DNA of 46,818 nucleotides from an uncultured Candidatus Saccharibacteria bacterium (GTDB lineage: Bacteria > Patescibacteriota > Saccharimonadia > Saccharimonadales > Saccharimonadaceae). A model generated the notes under the pieces. It made no database searches. It was not told the origin of the DNA and saw only the letters and a list, made by a program, of their open reading frames with translations. Shown here piece after piece: positions 24,637 to 33,872 of this stretch. Where the stretch lies: positions 1-46,818 of the forward strand of contig CALHQH010000039.1 of NCBI GenBank assembly GCA_938036625.1, read 5' to 3'. Every line of letters starts with the position of its first letter. The stretch's first letter is position 1. A program made the translations under genes and the position numbers.

Positions 24637-24915
24637 ATGAGCAAAGATATTACCAGACGAGCACTACACCGTATCAAAATTATGAAGGGCCAACTGGAGG
24701 GGTTAGAAAAGCGTGTGGCCGATGATGCCTACTGCATGGACATCATCATCCAGAGCCTGTCGATCCAAAAGTCGCTAGCGTCACTCAACAAGCTGATGGT
24801 CAAGCAGCACCTCGAGACACATGTGGCTGAGATGCTGGCGTCAAGTGATACGAAGCAGCGCGATAAGGCACTCAAAGAGCTCGACCAGCTCTATGATCTG
24901 ACGAACATCCGCTAG
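24637..24915 (+). CDS. csoR: CsoR/RcnR-family metal-sensing repressor, 92 aa
   Basis: The four-helix family (DUF156) is recognised by ALHRIKIMKGQLEGLEKR and YCMDIIIQSLSIQKSL. Metal-ligand positions are Cys33, His58 and His62 (in KQHLETH). Classical CsoR uses Cys-His-Cys, whereas RcnR uses His-Cys-His-His; this protein has His at the last site and no His at position 3, so it is intermediate. Linked operator and downstream copper ATPase argue for copper sensing. Autoregulation is indicated by the operator in its own promoter. The gene is followed by copB after 60 nt, likely as one transcript, although a GATAAT lies within the gap. Confidence 0.9.
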   Translation: MSKDITRRALHRIKIMKGQLEGLEKRVADDAYCMDIIIQSLSIQKSLASLNKLMVKQHLETHVAEMLASSDTKQRDKALKELDQLYDLTNIR

Positions 24916-24975
24916 CAGTACGCAGGGATAAGAAATGGAAGGATAATAGTGGTGCGTTGCACCAAGGAGTTTGCT

Positions 24976-27009
24976 ATGGATACAGAACAGTCACAGCACC
25001 ATCACATGGCTCATGGTGAGCATGCGCACCATGAGCAGCATGCGACGGGGAGTTGTGCTCATCATGAGGCGCATGGACAGAGCGGCCATTGTGGGCATGA
25101 TGCGGCCCAGTTTCGGCAGCGGTTTTGGTTGTCGCTGCTCATAACAATCGGTGTATTGGTGTGTTCACCGCTGCTGCAGCAGTGGCTCGGCTATACACTG
25201 CCTGAGGTGGTGAGCCGGTATGTGCCGGCTGTAAGCGGGACGATATTGCTGTGGTATGGTGGCCGAGTTTTTATTCGGGCGGGGTGGCAGGAGCTACGCC
25301 AGCGCCAGCCTGGTATGATGCTGCTGATTGCTCTCGCGATTAGTGTGGCCTATGGCTACAGCCTACTGGTGACTAGTGGTGTGGTAGCAGGAATGGATTT
25401 TTGGTGGGAGCTTGCGTCGCTGATTACCATTATGCTCCTCGGGCACTGGCTCGAAATGGCAGCGATTAAGCGAGCAACGGATGCCGCCCATACCTTAGCC
25501 CAACTCTTGCCTGAGACGGCAGAGGTCGTGACAGAGCAATCGATTGATACAGTGCCGCTTGATCACCTGGCTGTGGGGATGACCGTGCTGGTGCGCCCAG
25601 GTGGGCGCGTACCAGTGGATGGCCAGGTGATATCTGGCACGTCACAGGTTGATGAGTCGATGCTTACGGGTGAGTCGCGCCCTGTTGCCAAGCAGTCAGG
25701 GAGTCTTGTGACGGCAGGCACGATCAATGGCACTGGTGCGCTTCATGTTATGGCTCAGCACATTGGTGATGATACAACGTTGTCGCATATTATGGAGCTG
25801 GTGCGCCAGGCTGAGCAGCGTCGGTCGCGAACGCAGGTGCTGGCGGATCGGGCAGCGGGCTATCTTTTCTATGCAGCGCTTGCTACTGCGCTGCTGGCGG
25901 GCGCTGGCTGGGCGCTGGCTGGTGCATCGCTGGGTGAAGTATTGCAGCGAGTGGTGACAGTGCTGGTTGTCGCGTGCCCGCACGCCTTGGGCTTAGCGGT
26001 GCCGCTGGTTGTATCGATCTCGACTGGGCTTGCGGCGCAGCGCGGTATTGTGGTGCGTGATCGCCGCGCTTTTGAAGCCGCGCGGCAAGTCGATGTGGTG
26101 TTATTTGACAAAACGGGTACACTGACGACTGGTCACCTAGCAGTGGTTGCAGTCCATGGTGGAGACGACGCGGCTATTCTGGCACTGGCAGCAGCGGCTG
26201 AGCATGAAGCAGAGCACCCGATTGCAGCAGCGATTCGTCGCGCGGCAGCCGATCGCCATGTTGCGATACCTGCTGTGCGTGACCTCCAGACGGTGCCAGG
26301 TTATGGTGTGCAGGCTGTGGTTGATGGCGTGCCGACGTTAGTTGGCAATGCGGCCTTTATGCAGCAGCATCAGGTTGATCGAGACGAGATAACGACGGAC
26401 CATACAGTGGTCTACGTTGCCCAGGCTGGGCGCGTCTGTGGTGTGATTGAGCTTGGTGATGCGCCGCGCCCTGGTGCGGCAGCGGCAGTCGCAGCGCTCC
26501 AACGCCGCGGTATAACAGTCGCCATGGTAACAGGGGATGGTGTGAGGCCAGCCGACGCGATTGCTCGCCTCGTTGGTATCACTGAGGTTCACGCTGAGGT
26601 AACACCAGCTAAGAAGGCGGCGATTGTCATGGCGTACCAGCAGCAGGGGAAGCGGGTGTGTTTTGTTGGTGATGGCGTGAATGATGCACCAGCGCTTGCC
26701 CAGGCCGAGAGTGGTGTCGCGATTGGGACGGGGACTGATGTTGCCGCAGCGTCTGCTGGGATTATGCTGGTTGGTGATGATCCACAGGCGGTTGTCCGGC
26801 TGATCACGCTGGCCCAGGCGACGTACCGAAAAATGGTGCAGAACCTCTGCTGGGGAGCGGGCTATAATGTGCTGATGCTTCCACTCGCGGCTGGGGTGCT
26901 TGCGCCAGTCGGGGTGGTTATTTCGCCCGCGATCGGTGCGGTGGTGATGTCACTTTCGACGATTATTGTCGCAGCAAATGCACAACTCTTACGCCGCACG
27001 GTGGTGTAA
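24976..27009 (+). CDS. copB: copper-exporting P1B-3-type ATPase, CopB-like, 677 aa
   Basis: The N-terminus is a His-rich metal-binding tail (HHHMAHGEHAHHEQHATG and more His/Cys to about residue 45) rather than CxxC domains. Membrane helices, the actuator TGES loop (in MLTGESRPV), the CPH metal motif (Cys334-Pro-His in VACPHALGL), the phosphorylation site DKTGTLT (Asp378), the HP motif in AEHPIAAAI and GDGVNDAPAL are all present. CPH and a His-rich tail mark the CopB group, which exports copper (reported preference for Cu(II)/Ag(I)). An upstream GTG at 24949 is open, but AAGGAG positioned before ATG 24976 decides the start. It is under the csoR promoter and would be induced by copper. Confidence 0.93.
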   Translation: MDTEQSQHHHMAHGEHAHHEQHATGSCAHHEAHGQSGHCGHDAAQFRQRFWLSLLITIGVLVCSPLLQQWLGYTLPEVVSRYVPAVSGTILLWYGGRVFIRAGWQELRQRQPGMMLLIALAISVAYGYSLLVTSGVVAGMDFWWELASLITIMLLGHWLEMAAIKRATDAAHTLAQLLPETAEVVTEQSIDTVPLDHLAVGMTVLVRPGGRVPVDGQVISGTSQVDESMLTGESRPVAKQSGSLVTAGTINGTGALHVMAQHIGDDTTLSHIMELVRQAEQRRSRTQVLADRAAGYLFYAALATALLAGAGWALAGASLGEVLQRVVTVLVVACPHALGLAVPLVVSISTGLAAQRGIVVRDRRAFEAARQVDVVLFDKTGTLTTGHLAVVAVHGGDDAAILALAAAAEHEAEHPIAAAIRRAAADRHVAIPAVRDLQTVPGYGVQAVVDGVPTLVGNAAFMQQHQVDRDEITTDHTVVYVAQAGRVCGVIELGDAPRPGAAAAVAALQRRGITVAMVTGDGVRPADAIARLVGITEVHAEVTPAKKAAIVMAYQQQGKRVCFVGDGVNDAPALAQAESGVAIGTGTDVAAASAGIMLVGDDPQAVVRLITLAQATYRKMVQNLCWGAGYNVLMLPLAAGVLAPVGVVISPAIGAVVMSLSTIIVAANAQLLRRTVV

Positions 27010-27025
27010 GTCGCGAGCTCCGTTA

Positions 27026-27055
27026 TTGACAGACTTGCGCTGTCTATGTCATACT
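27026..27055 (+). promoter_or_regulatory. promoter TTGACA-18-CATACT, leaderless-type
   Basis: TTGACA (27026-27031) and CATACT (27050-27055) are 18 nt apart. The ATG at 27066 follows after 10 nt without a Shine-Dalgarno sequence. Confidence 0.65.
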
Positions 27056-27065
27056 AGCGCGCAGT

Positions 27066-28106
27066 ATGCTTTCATTCTTAGGGAATTTTACCGCGTCGTT
27101 TCGGGTGGCGCTTGTGATGTGGCCATTTGCTGCACTTGTGTTGACGTTGCCGCTGTTATTGGTACATTATATGCGCTTTCGCCGGGTGGCGTTTGGCCGG
27201 GTAGTTATGACGTATCTAGTGGTGCTCTATGGCTTGGCGCTAGCTGCCTTTACGCTTTACCCGATGCCAGATAATGCGGCGCGCTTTTGCGGGAGTCACC
27301 ATATCCAGCCCCAGCTCACACCACTGGCGTCGATTTTTGATATCTCGCACGAGGGGCTGCGGGCAGTGCTGCAGGTTGTGATGAACGTTGTGTTCTTTGT
27401 GCCGCTGGGGGCGTTTTTGCGGGCGATGTATCGGGTGCGCTGGTGGATGGTGGTAGCTATTGGCCTTATGACGTCGGTGGTGATTGAGCTGACGCAGCTC
27501 ACTGGGGTGTTTGGCGTGTATCCGTGTAGCTATCGGCTGTTTGATGTTGATGACTTGCTGCTCAATACGAGTGGGGCACTGCTGGGCTTTTGGTTGGGTT
27601 GGCTATTGCCAAATCTTCGCGATACGGAGCGTGGAGCAACGATGATTCGCCAGCCTGGCCTTGTGCGGCGTATCGTTGCCTTTGTCGTTGATATGACTGG
27701 AGTGGCGATTGGCTCAACAATTGTGATGGTAGCGCTCACGCTTCTCAATGTGTTGCACTCACGGCAGTGGACTGAACAGATGCAGATGCTGACGCAGATC
27801 GTTCCGTATGGCTTTATTGCGCTCGTGCATGCCATCCTTCCGCTGGTGGCACAGGGAAGGACGCTCGGTGGCTGGCTAACGGGTATTTCGCTGGATGATC
27901 GGCCGCGAGGGTGGTTCCACCGCGTGGTATTCTATGCGGTGCGGCTGCTCTATATTGCGGTGCTGTCGATGGTGCATCTGCCGTTTGTGTCATTAATGAC
28001 GCTGCTTGTCACGATCGTGCTATGGCGTCGGTATAAGCAGCTGCCTTATGTAGTGCTTGATCGGTACTGGCCGACCCACCACACGCCAACCACTGATGAC
28101 GAGTAA
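27066..28106 (+). CDS. VanZ-like and RDD-like membrane protein fusion, 346 aa
   Basis: The N-terminal half is VanZ-like: membrane helices with NVVFFVPLGAFLRAMYRVRW, VIELTQLTGVFG and FDVDDLLLNTSGALLGFWLG, all landmarks of that family. The C-terminal half (from about residue 195) begins RRIVAFVVDMTGVAIGS, the Arg/Asp helix start typical of RDD proteins, and includes TLGGWLTGISL. VanZ domains are linked to teicoplanin resistance and envelope stress, RDD domains to transport. Combination in one chain occurs in some Gram-positive proteins. Its physiological role here is unknown. Confidence 0.83.
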   Translation: MLSFLGNFTASFRVALVMWPFAALVLTLPLLLVHYMRFRRVAFGRVVMTYLVVLYGLALAAFTLYPMPDNAARFCGSHHIQPQLTPLASIFDISHEGLRAVLQVVMNVVFFVPLGAFLRAMYRVRWWMVVAIGLMTSVVIELTQLTGVFGVYPCSYRLFDVDDLLLNTSGALLGFWLGWLLPNLRDTERGATMIRQPGLVRRIVAFVVDMTGVAIGSTIVMVALTLLNVLHSRQWTEQMQMLTQIVPYGFIALVHAILPLVAQGRTLGGWLTGISLDDRPRGWFHRVVFYAVRLLYIAVLSMVHLPFVSLMTLLVTIVLWRRYKQLPYVVLDRYWPTHHTPTTDDE

Positions 28107-28186
28107 TCTATACCACCTCACACTTTACCTATTCTGGCAAACGATATAGACTAGAAGGAGACAGCTAGCAAAAGCAAGGAGGCGAT

Positions 28187-29557
28187 ATGCGGACGGCAAT
28201 GGTGAAGAGTGTGCTCAGTGTGATGATGCTAGTAGCTGTGTGCCAGCTAGTGGCTCCGCTGCCAGCCCAGGCAGCTGAGCGAAAGACGATCTCGGTCTAT
28301 GTCAGTGACGAGAATCTCCCAAAGGTGACTGACGACCATCTCAAGATGATCGATCGGCTCATTGTTCATTTTGGGCGTATTGCGGCCGATGGCCACCTAA
28401 CGCTTGACGCGTTGCCGCACCTTACGCAGGCAGCCACGCTGCAGCGGATTCGGGCGGTTAATCCGCGTATCTCCCTTATTCTCTCAATTGGTGGTGGCAA
28501 TGATGCTGCGCGGAGCGAGTTCGATGAGGTGGTGCGCCAAGCCAGCACCCGGCAGGCCTTTGTGAGCTCTGTGAAGGAGGCGCTGCAGGCTCATCAGTTA
28601 GATGGGGTGGATATCGACTGGGAATTTCCAAAGGGGAGCCAGCAGACTGACCTGATTGCCCTCTTGCGTGAACTGCGCGCGGCAACGACCACCAGCGGAC
28701 GCCAGCCGAGTATTTCGATGACCGGTGCACCAGCCAAGTGGTATGCTGAGCAAAATAAGTTTGCTGAGTACGAGCAGTATCTTGATCAGATTGCGATCAT
28801 GACGTATGACATGCGGGGGTTTGGCTCGTTCAAGACGCACGCTGGGCACCACGCTGGGCTCTATACCGCGCCGGATGACCCGCTTGACCAGAGTGCCAAC
28901 TCGGCGGTGCAGCACTACCAAGCCCATGGTGCGCCAACAAACAAATTGATGATCGGGGCGGGGTGGTACAGCCGGCGGTTTACTTCGGTTGCTGATGTGA
29001 ATCATGGCTTGCACCAGCCCGTGGGGGACACCCAAAAGGCTGGCGAGTACCACACCACATATGACCGGCTCGAGCGAGAGTATATTAACAAGAATGGCTA
29101 CACGCGCTACTGGGATGACGCAAGCAAAGCGCCCTATCTCTATAATGCTGCGCGGCGTGAGTTCATTAGCTATGACGACGCGGAGTCGATGAAGTACAAG
29201 GCGGAGTATGTCCAGCAGCACAACCTGCAAGGGATTATTGTCTGGCGTTATCTCTCCGACCCGCAGAGTAATGATGTGTTGCTGCGTCAACTCGACCACA
29301 CGCTGCATGGTAGCGCTGCGTCATCGTCGACTCAGCCGCAGTCAAATCAGTCACAGAATACCACGCTGCCACCGAAGGTAATGCATATCTCGCCGGCTCA
29401 GTCATCGCAACCAAGTCAGCCGCAGCACGAGGGAGCATTAGCAGCTGCTGGTGATAATGTCCCGCTCCTCTATTATGGCGGCGCGGCGCTGGTTATGTTA
29501 GGCGTGCTTGGTGCGGCAGTGTATGCTTGGCGCCGTCGGTATATAAAAAGGTATTGA
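28187..29557 (+). CDS. membrane-anchored GH18 chitinase-like glycoside hydrolase, 456 aa
   Basis: A signal peptide (VLSVMMLVAVCQLVAPLPAQA, to about residue 29) precedes a GH18 barrel (about 33-380). Its signatures are LILSIGGGNDA and LDGVDIDWEFP, where the DxxDxDxE motif ends in the catalytic Glu146, plus IAIMTYDMRGFG and the later MIGAGWYSRRF and GIIVWRYLSDP. A Ser/Gln/Pro-rich linker (about 385-425) leads to a C-terminal helix (LLYYGGAALVMLGVLGAAVYAW) and a basic tail RRRYIKRY, anchoring the enzyme on the outside. GH18 enzymes cleave beta-1,4 N-acetylglucosamine links in chitin, peptidoglycan-like or N-glycan chains; which is used is unknown. AAGGAGG precedes the ATG. Confidence 0.9.
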   Translation: MRTAMVKSVLSVMMLVAVCQLVAPLPAQAAERKTISVYVSDENLPKVTDDHLKMIDRLIVHFGRIAADGHLTLDALPHLTQAATLQRIRAVNPRISLILSIGGGNDAARSEFDEVVRQASTRQAFVSSVKEALQAHQLDGVDIDWEFPKGSQQTDLIALLRELRAATTTSGRQPSISMTGAPAKWYAEQNKFAEYEQYLDQIAIMTYDMRGFGSFKTHAGHHAGLYTAPDDPLDQSANSAVQHYQAHGAPTNKLMIGAGWYSRRFTSVADVNHGLHQPVGDTQKAGEYHTTYDRLEREYINKNGYTRYWDDASKAPYLYNAARREFISYDDAESMKYKAEYVQQHNLQGIIVWRYLSDPQSNDVLLRQLDHTLHGSAASSSTQPQSNQSQNTTLPPKVMHISPAQSSQPSQPQHEGALAAAGDNVPLLYYGGAALVMLGVLGAAVYAWRRRYIKRY

Positions 29558-29587
29558 CAATAAATAGTTTAGACAGTAAACTATTTA
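29554..29587 (+). promoter_or_regulatory. MarR-operon promoter with perfect 11-bp palindromic operator
   Basis: TTGACA (29554-29559) overlaps the stop codon of the chitinase gene. After 17 nt comes TAAACT (29577-29582). TAAATAGTTTA (29561-29571), 5 nt and TAAACTATTTA (29577-29587) are perfect inverted repeats that cover the spacer and the -10. This is the expected form of an autoregulatory MarR operator. The ATG 29592 lies 9 nt after the -10, leaderless-type. Confidence 0.88.
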
Positions 29588-29591
29588 CGGT

Positions 29592-30062
29592 ATGAAGATA
29601 GAAGCAAAGTCAGGTGCACAGTCGCAGCGCCAAGTATGTATTGAGAACATCACGAGCTGCTTGTTTCAGCTCAAGCAGCGCCTGGCGCATGCTCAACGCC
29701 GGACGGATCAGCAATTTGGCTTGGCGCCTGTCCACTGGCATGTGCTGGGTCTACTACATAGTGGGGTAATCGAGACAATGGGTGATGTGGCTGCAAAGCT
29801 ATGTGTCTCCAAGGGCGCAGCGACGCAGATTCTTGACGTGCTGGTGGCAAAACAGCTCGTCCAGCGCACGCCAGATCAGCACGATCGACGGGTGGTGCGC
29901 CTGCAATTGACGGCGCAAAGCCAGCAGATAACTGATCACTTCCAGCAGTATATGACGGAGACTATTGCTGATCTCTTTGCGGTACTGAGCGATGCCGAGC
30001 TGGCACAGCTCAACCAGCTTATTGATAAAATTGCCCAGCCGCATAAGGCGGAGCGAGCATGA
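29592..30062 (+). CDS. MarR-family transcriptional regulator, 156 aa
   Basis: A winged helix is recognisable: GLAPVHWHVLGLLHSGVIETMGDVAAKLCVSKGAATQILDVLVAKQLVQRTPDQHDRRVVRLQLT. The DRR wing (in DQHDRRVVRL) and Gly-rich helix-turn-helix (CVSKGAATQILD) are standard. A helical start and end make the dimer interface. It sits first in an operon with two ABC exporter genes (ATGA overlap with the next), and the palindrome over its promoter should be its own operator. It probably represses the operon until an exported compound binds; the ligand is unknown. Confidence 0.92.
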   Translation: MKIEAKSGAQSQRQVCIENITSCLFQLKQRLAHAQRRTDQQFGLAPVHWHVLGLLHSGVIETMGDVAAKLCVSKGAATQILDVLVAKQLVQRTPDQHDRRVVRLQLTAQSQQITDHFQQYMTETIADLFAVLSDAELAQLNQLIDKIAQPHKAERA

Positions 30063-31840
30063 AGTATATTTGGCGACTACTCTGGGGCTATTGGTGGCAG
30101 CTGGGGCTGCTGGTTGGCGCAACGTATGGCTCGGTGATGGCAACGCTGAGCTTGCCAGACTTTATGGCAGCGATTATTAATAATGGTATCGTTGGCACTG
30201 ATATGGCCGTTATATGGCATAATGGCTGGCAGATGATCGCTGTGACGCTGGCTGGCGCAGTGGGGACGATTGTGTCGGTCTTCTTTGCAACGCGGATTGC
30301 CACTGGCCTCTGCCAGCAGCTGCGCGACCAGGTGTTTGCTCGGGTGGAGGACTACGCTGTGGCGGATTTTAACCGCTTCTCGACAGCATCGCTGATTACC
30401 CGCTCGACGAATGACATCCAGCAGATCCAATCGACGGCAATTATGCTGCTACGCATTGCCTTGATGGCGCCGATTATGGCAGTGGCTGGCCTGCAAAAGG
30501 CGCTGGCCAATGCACCAAGCCTGAGCTGGATTATCGCCCTGGCGGTTGCGGTGCTTTTGGTGGTCATTATTGGCTTGTTTATTGCGGCGATGCCCCGCTT
30601 TCAGCGGTTGCAGAGCATGGTGGATAGGCTCAATTTAGTCGCGCGTGAGAACTTGACGGGTCTGCATGTCGTGCGGGCCTTCCACACCGAAGCAGTGGAG
30701 GAGGCAAAGTTTGATGCCGTCAACCACGAACTGACGAAGCTCAACCTGGTGGTGAATCGCCTGATGATGGTGATGGAGCCAGTGATGATGCTGGTGATGA
30801 ATCTTGCGAGCGTGGCGGTGGTGTGGTATGGCGCGCTGGCAATTGGTGATGGGCGCCTCGCGATTGGCAATATGATGGCCTTTTTGCAATATGCGCTGCA
30901 GGTGATTATGTCGTTCTTGATGATCTCGATGGTGTTTATTATGGCACCGCGCGCGGCTGTGTCGGTGCGGCGGGTGGCAGAGGTGCTCGATACCAAGCCA
31001 TCGATCACTGACCCGGCTGAGCCTCAGCCACTGGCGCCGGGTGGCATGGGGCGGATCGAATTTCGTGATGTTACCTTTGCCTATCCAGGGGCAAATGAGC
31101 CAGTGCTCAGTAATATTAGCTTTGTGGCGGAGCCGGGCCAGACGACAGCGTTTATTGGTAGCACGGGCTCGGGCAAGTCGACATTAGTCAATCTGATTCC
31201 GCGGTTTTATGATGTGTCGGCCGGGCAGATTTTGCTTGATGGGGTGGATATCCGTCACCTCAGGTTGACTGACCTAGCCAGCCAAATTGGTTATGTACCG
31301 CAAAAAGGTGTGCTGTTTCGGGGGAGTATTGCCAGCAATATTGCCTATGGTGCGCCTGAGGCCGATGAGGCGACGATTGCTCATGCGGCAGAGGTGGCCC
31401 AGGCGAGTGACTTTATTGCCCAGCTCGATGATGGCATGGCAAGCGCAGTCGCGCAAGGCGGCAGCAATGTCTCGGGTGGGCAGCGTCAGCGCCTAGCGAT
31501 TGCCCGAGCCTTGGCGGCGCAGCCTCAGGTGTATATCTTTGATGATTCGTTCTCGGCGCTTGATGCGCGGACGGATGCCGCGCTGCGCCAGCGCCTGACG
31601 CAGGAGGTGGCGGGCAAGACGGTACTGATCGTCGGGCAGCGGATTAATACGATCGCCCAGGCAGATACAATTATTGTCCTTGATGAAGGTCGGATCGTTG
31701 GCCAGGGGCGACACCAGGAGCTGATGGAAACCTGTGCGGTGTACCAAGAGATTGCTGCATCGCAGCTGAGCGAGCATGAGCTAGCTGCGCTCGAGCGGCC
31801 TGCTCCGTTTGGTGTCGCCGCGCAAAGAGGGGTGCGATGA
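30059..31840 (+). CDS. ABC exporter subunit with degenerate catalytic site, 593 aa
   Basis: An N-terminal six-helix membrane domain (about residues 1-320) precedes an ATPase domain with Walker A GSTGSGKST, signature NVSGGQRQR and Walker B VYIFDDSFSALD. The residue after the Walker B Asp is Asp where active ATPases have Glu. In heterodimeric exporters such as TM287/288 one subunit has this change, and here the partner has the normal Glu. The ATG overlaps the MarR stop (ATGA). Export of drugs or lipids is typical of the family; the substrate is unknown. Confidence 0.92.
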   Translation: MKYIWRLLWGYWWQLGLLVGATYGSVMATLSLPDFMAAIINNGIVGTDMAVIWHNGWQMIAVTLAGAVGTIVSVFFATRIATGLCQQLRDQVFARVEDYAVADFNRFSTASLITRSTNDIQQIQSTAIMLLRIALMAPIMAVAGLQKALANAPSLSWIIALAVAVLLVVIIGLFIAAMPRFQRLQSMVDRLNLVARENLTGLHVVRAFHTEAVEEAKFDAVNHELTKLNLVVNRLMMVMEPVMMLVMNLASVAVVWYGALAIGDGRLAIGNMMAFLQYALQVIMSFLMISMVFIMAPRAAVSVRRVAEVLDTKPSITDPAEPQPLAPGGMGRIEFRDVTFAYPGANEPVLSNISFVAEPGQTTAFIGSTGSGKSTLVNLIPRFYDVSAGQILLDGVDIRHLRLTDLASQIGYVPQKGVLFRGSIASNIAYGAPEADEATIAHAAEVAQASDFIAQLDDGMASAVAQGGSNVSGGQRQRLAIARALAAQPQVYIFDDSFSALDARTDAALRQRLTQEVAGKTVLIVGQRINTIAQADTIIVLDEGRIVGQGRHQELMETCAVYQEIAASQLSEHELAALERPAPFGVAAQRGVR

Positions 31841-33861
31841 GCCAGCAGTCATCTCCAAAGTCGCGCTCATCAGGGGTGCGCCGCGGCCCAATGGGTGGGC
31901 CAGTCGCTGGTGGTGGCACGGAGCGAGCCAAGGACTTCCGCTCGGCGGTGCGTACGCTGCTGCAGTATCTGCGCGCCTTTCGTTGGCAGCTGATGCTGGT
32001 GATTGGTTTGACGATTATCAGCACACTGTTTGCGATCGTTAGCCCCAAACTGCTCGGCAACGCGACCAACCAGATTGTCGATGACTACACGCGCCTGCGT
32101 ACCTACGACGCTATCCACGAGAAGCTTCCTGCTGGCGCAGCGATCCCTGCGGGTATGACGGGTGAGCAATTTACGGCATCGCCCCAGGGCAAGCAGTTGG
32201 CGCAGGCGCTACCTGCCTCGGCTCGCGAAGCCGCCAAGACGCTTGATCTGGGCAGACGCCCCACTTTCCATTATGATGCGATCTTGCAGATTATCCTCTG
32301 GCTCGTGGGGCTCTATACGATCAGTTCACTGTTTCGCTATGGGCAGGCCTGGCTGATGACGAATATTACCCAGAAGCTCACATACCAGTTGCGCCGCGAT
32401 ATCTCAGAGAAGATCAATCGCTTGCCGCTGCGTTATTTTGATAAACAAACCCACGGCGAAGTCCTTAGCCGCATTACCAACGATGTCGATACGGTGAGCC
32501 AAACGCTTACCCAAAGCCTGTCGCAAATGATGAGTGCGGTGGTGATGCTAGTGGGGATCCTCGCGATGATGCTGTCGATTAGTTGGCTGCTGACGGTGGT
32601 GGCGCTCTTGGTTGTGCCGCTGTCGATGGGGTTGATCGTTGTGATTACCAAGCGCTCACAGACGCAGTTTATCCGCCAGCAAGATGAGCTAGGCGAGCTC
32701 AATGGCCATATTGAGGAGATGTATGCTGGCCACCAGGTGATGCGCGCCTTTCGTGGGCAGGAGCGGTCTCTAGCGACCTTTCGGCAGATTAACCAGCGGC
32801 TTTTCTCGAGCGCCTGGCAGTCGCAGTTTCTCTCTGGCTTGATGTATCCAGTGATGAATGTGGTGGGCAATATTGGCTATGTTGGTGTGGCGGTGCTCGG
32901 TGGGTGGCTGGCGATCGAGGGGCGGATTAAAATTGGCGATATTCAGGCCTTCATCCAATATATGCAGCAATTTAACCAGCCGATTGCCCAAACGGCGAAT
33001 ATTGCCAATGTGCTGCAGTCGACGGCAGCTGCGGCCGAGCGGGTCTTTGAGTTTCTCAAGGAACCAGCCGAAGCACCCGACCCGGTGCCCGCCACCACAC
33101 TGCCAGTGGTGCGCGGTGAAGTGGAGTTTCGCGATGTTGTCTTTGGCTATGATGCAAAGACGCCAGTTATTAAGCATCTCTCGGCTCATATTCACCCTGG
33201 CCAGCGGGTAGCGATTGTTGGGCCAACGGGTGCGGGCAAGACGACGCTGGTCAATCTACTAATGCGATTTTATGATATTGATAGTGGTCAGATCCTGATC
33301 AATGGGGTAGACATCGCCCAGATGACGCGCAGCAGTGTGCGGCAACTCTTTGGTATGGTGCTGCAAGATACGTGGCTCTTCCATGGGACGATCCGCGACA
33401 ACCTGCGCTATGGCAACCCCGAGGCGAGTGAGGCTGAGCTACTGGCGGTGGCACGGGATGCGCATGTTGACCATTTTGTCCGGTCGCTGCCTGGTGGCTA
33501 CGACATGGTGCTCGACGAAGCGGCGACTAATATGTCGCAAGGGGAAAAGCAACTGCTAACGATTGCCCGCGCCATGCTGGCCAAGACACCGATGCTCATC
33601 TTGGACGAAGCGACCAGCTCGGTTGACACCCGCACTGAGGTGCTGATCCAGCAGGCGATGGATACACTGATGCAGCACAAGACAAGCTTTGTCATTGCCC
33701 ATCGCCTGAGCACGATTCGTGACGCCGATCTCATCCTTGTGGTGAAGGATGGTAATGTTATCGAGCAGGGCACGCACGACGAGCTACTTGCCCAGAATGG
33801 CTTTTATGCGGAATTGTACCAGAGCCAGTTTGCGGAAGACGTCGATAAACCGACAAAGTAA
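31837..33861 (+). CDS. ABC exporter subunit, catalytic partner, 674 aa
   Basis: Walker A GPTGAGKTT and Walker B LILDEATSSVDT with Glu are complete, but the signature is NMSQGEKQL instead of LSGGQ. In heterodimers the degenerate signature of this subunit completes the degenerate site of the partner, so the pair has one active site. A basic N-terminal stretch precedes helix 1. Between helices 1 and 2 is an unusually long polar loop (about residues 80-140, rich in Ala/Gly/Pro), as in BmrD/YheH-type subunits. The ATG overlaps the preceding stop (ATGA). The two proteins probably form one exporter. Confidence 0.92.
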   Translation: MSQQSSPKSRSSGVRRGPMGGPVAGGGTERAKDFRSAVRTLLQYLRAFRWQLMLVIGLTIISTLFAIVSPKLLGNATNQIVDDYTRLRTYDAIHEKLPAGAAIPAGMTGEQFTASPQGKQLAQALPASAREAAKTLDLGRRPTFHYDAILQIILWLVGLYTISSLFRYGQAWLMTNITQKLTYQLRRDISEKINRLPLRYFDKQTHGEVLSRITNDVDTVSQTLTQSLSQMMSAVVMLVGILAMMLSISWLLTVVALLVVPLSMGLIVVITKRSQTQFIRQQDELGELNGHIEEMYAGHQVMRAFRGQERSLATFRQINQRLFSSAWQSQFLSGLMYPVMNVVGNIGYVGVAVLGGWLAIEGRIKIGDIQAFIQYMQQFNQPIAQTANIANVLQSTAAAAERVFEFLKEPAEAPDPVPATTLPVVRGEVEFRDVVFGYDAKTPVIKHLSAHIHPGQRVAIVGPTGAGKTTLVNLLMRFYDIDSGQILINGVDIAQMTRSSVRQLFGMVLQDTWLFHGTIRDNLRYGNPEASEAELLAVARDAHVDHFVRSLPGGYDMVLDEAATNMSQGEKQLLTIARAMLAKTPMLILDEATSSVDTRTEVLIQQAMDTLMQHKTSFVIAHRLSTIRDADLILVVKDGNVIEQGTHDELLAQNGFYAELYQSQFAEDVDKPTK

Positions 33862-33872
33862 GATGTCTAGAG

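Noticed and set aside
30059..31840. Inactivated ABC subunit (Asp in place of the catalytic Glu)
   Set aside because: This is normal for one half of heterodimeric exporters; the partner carries the complementary change.
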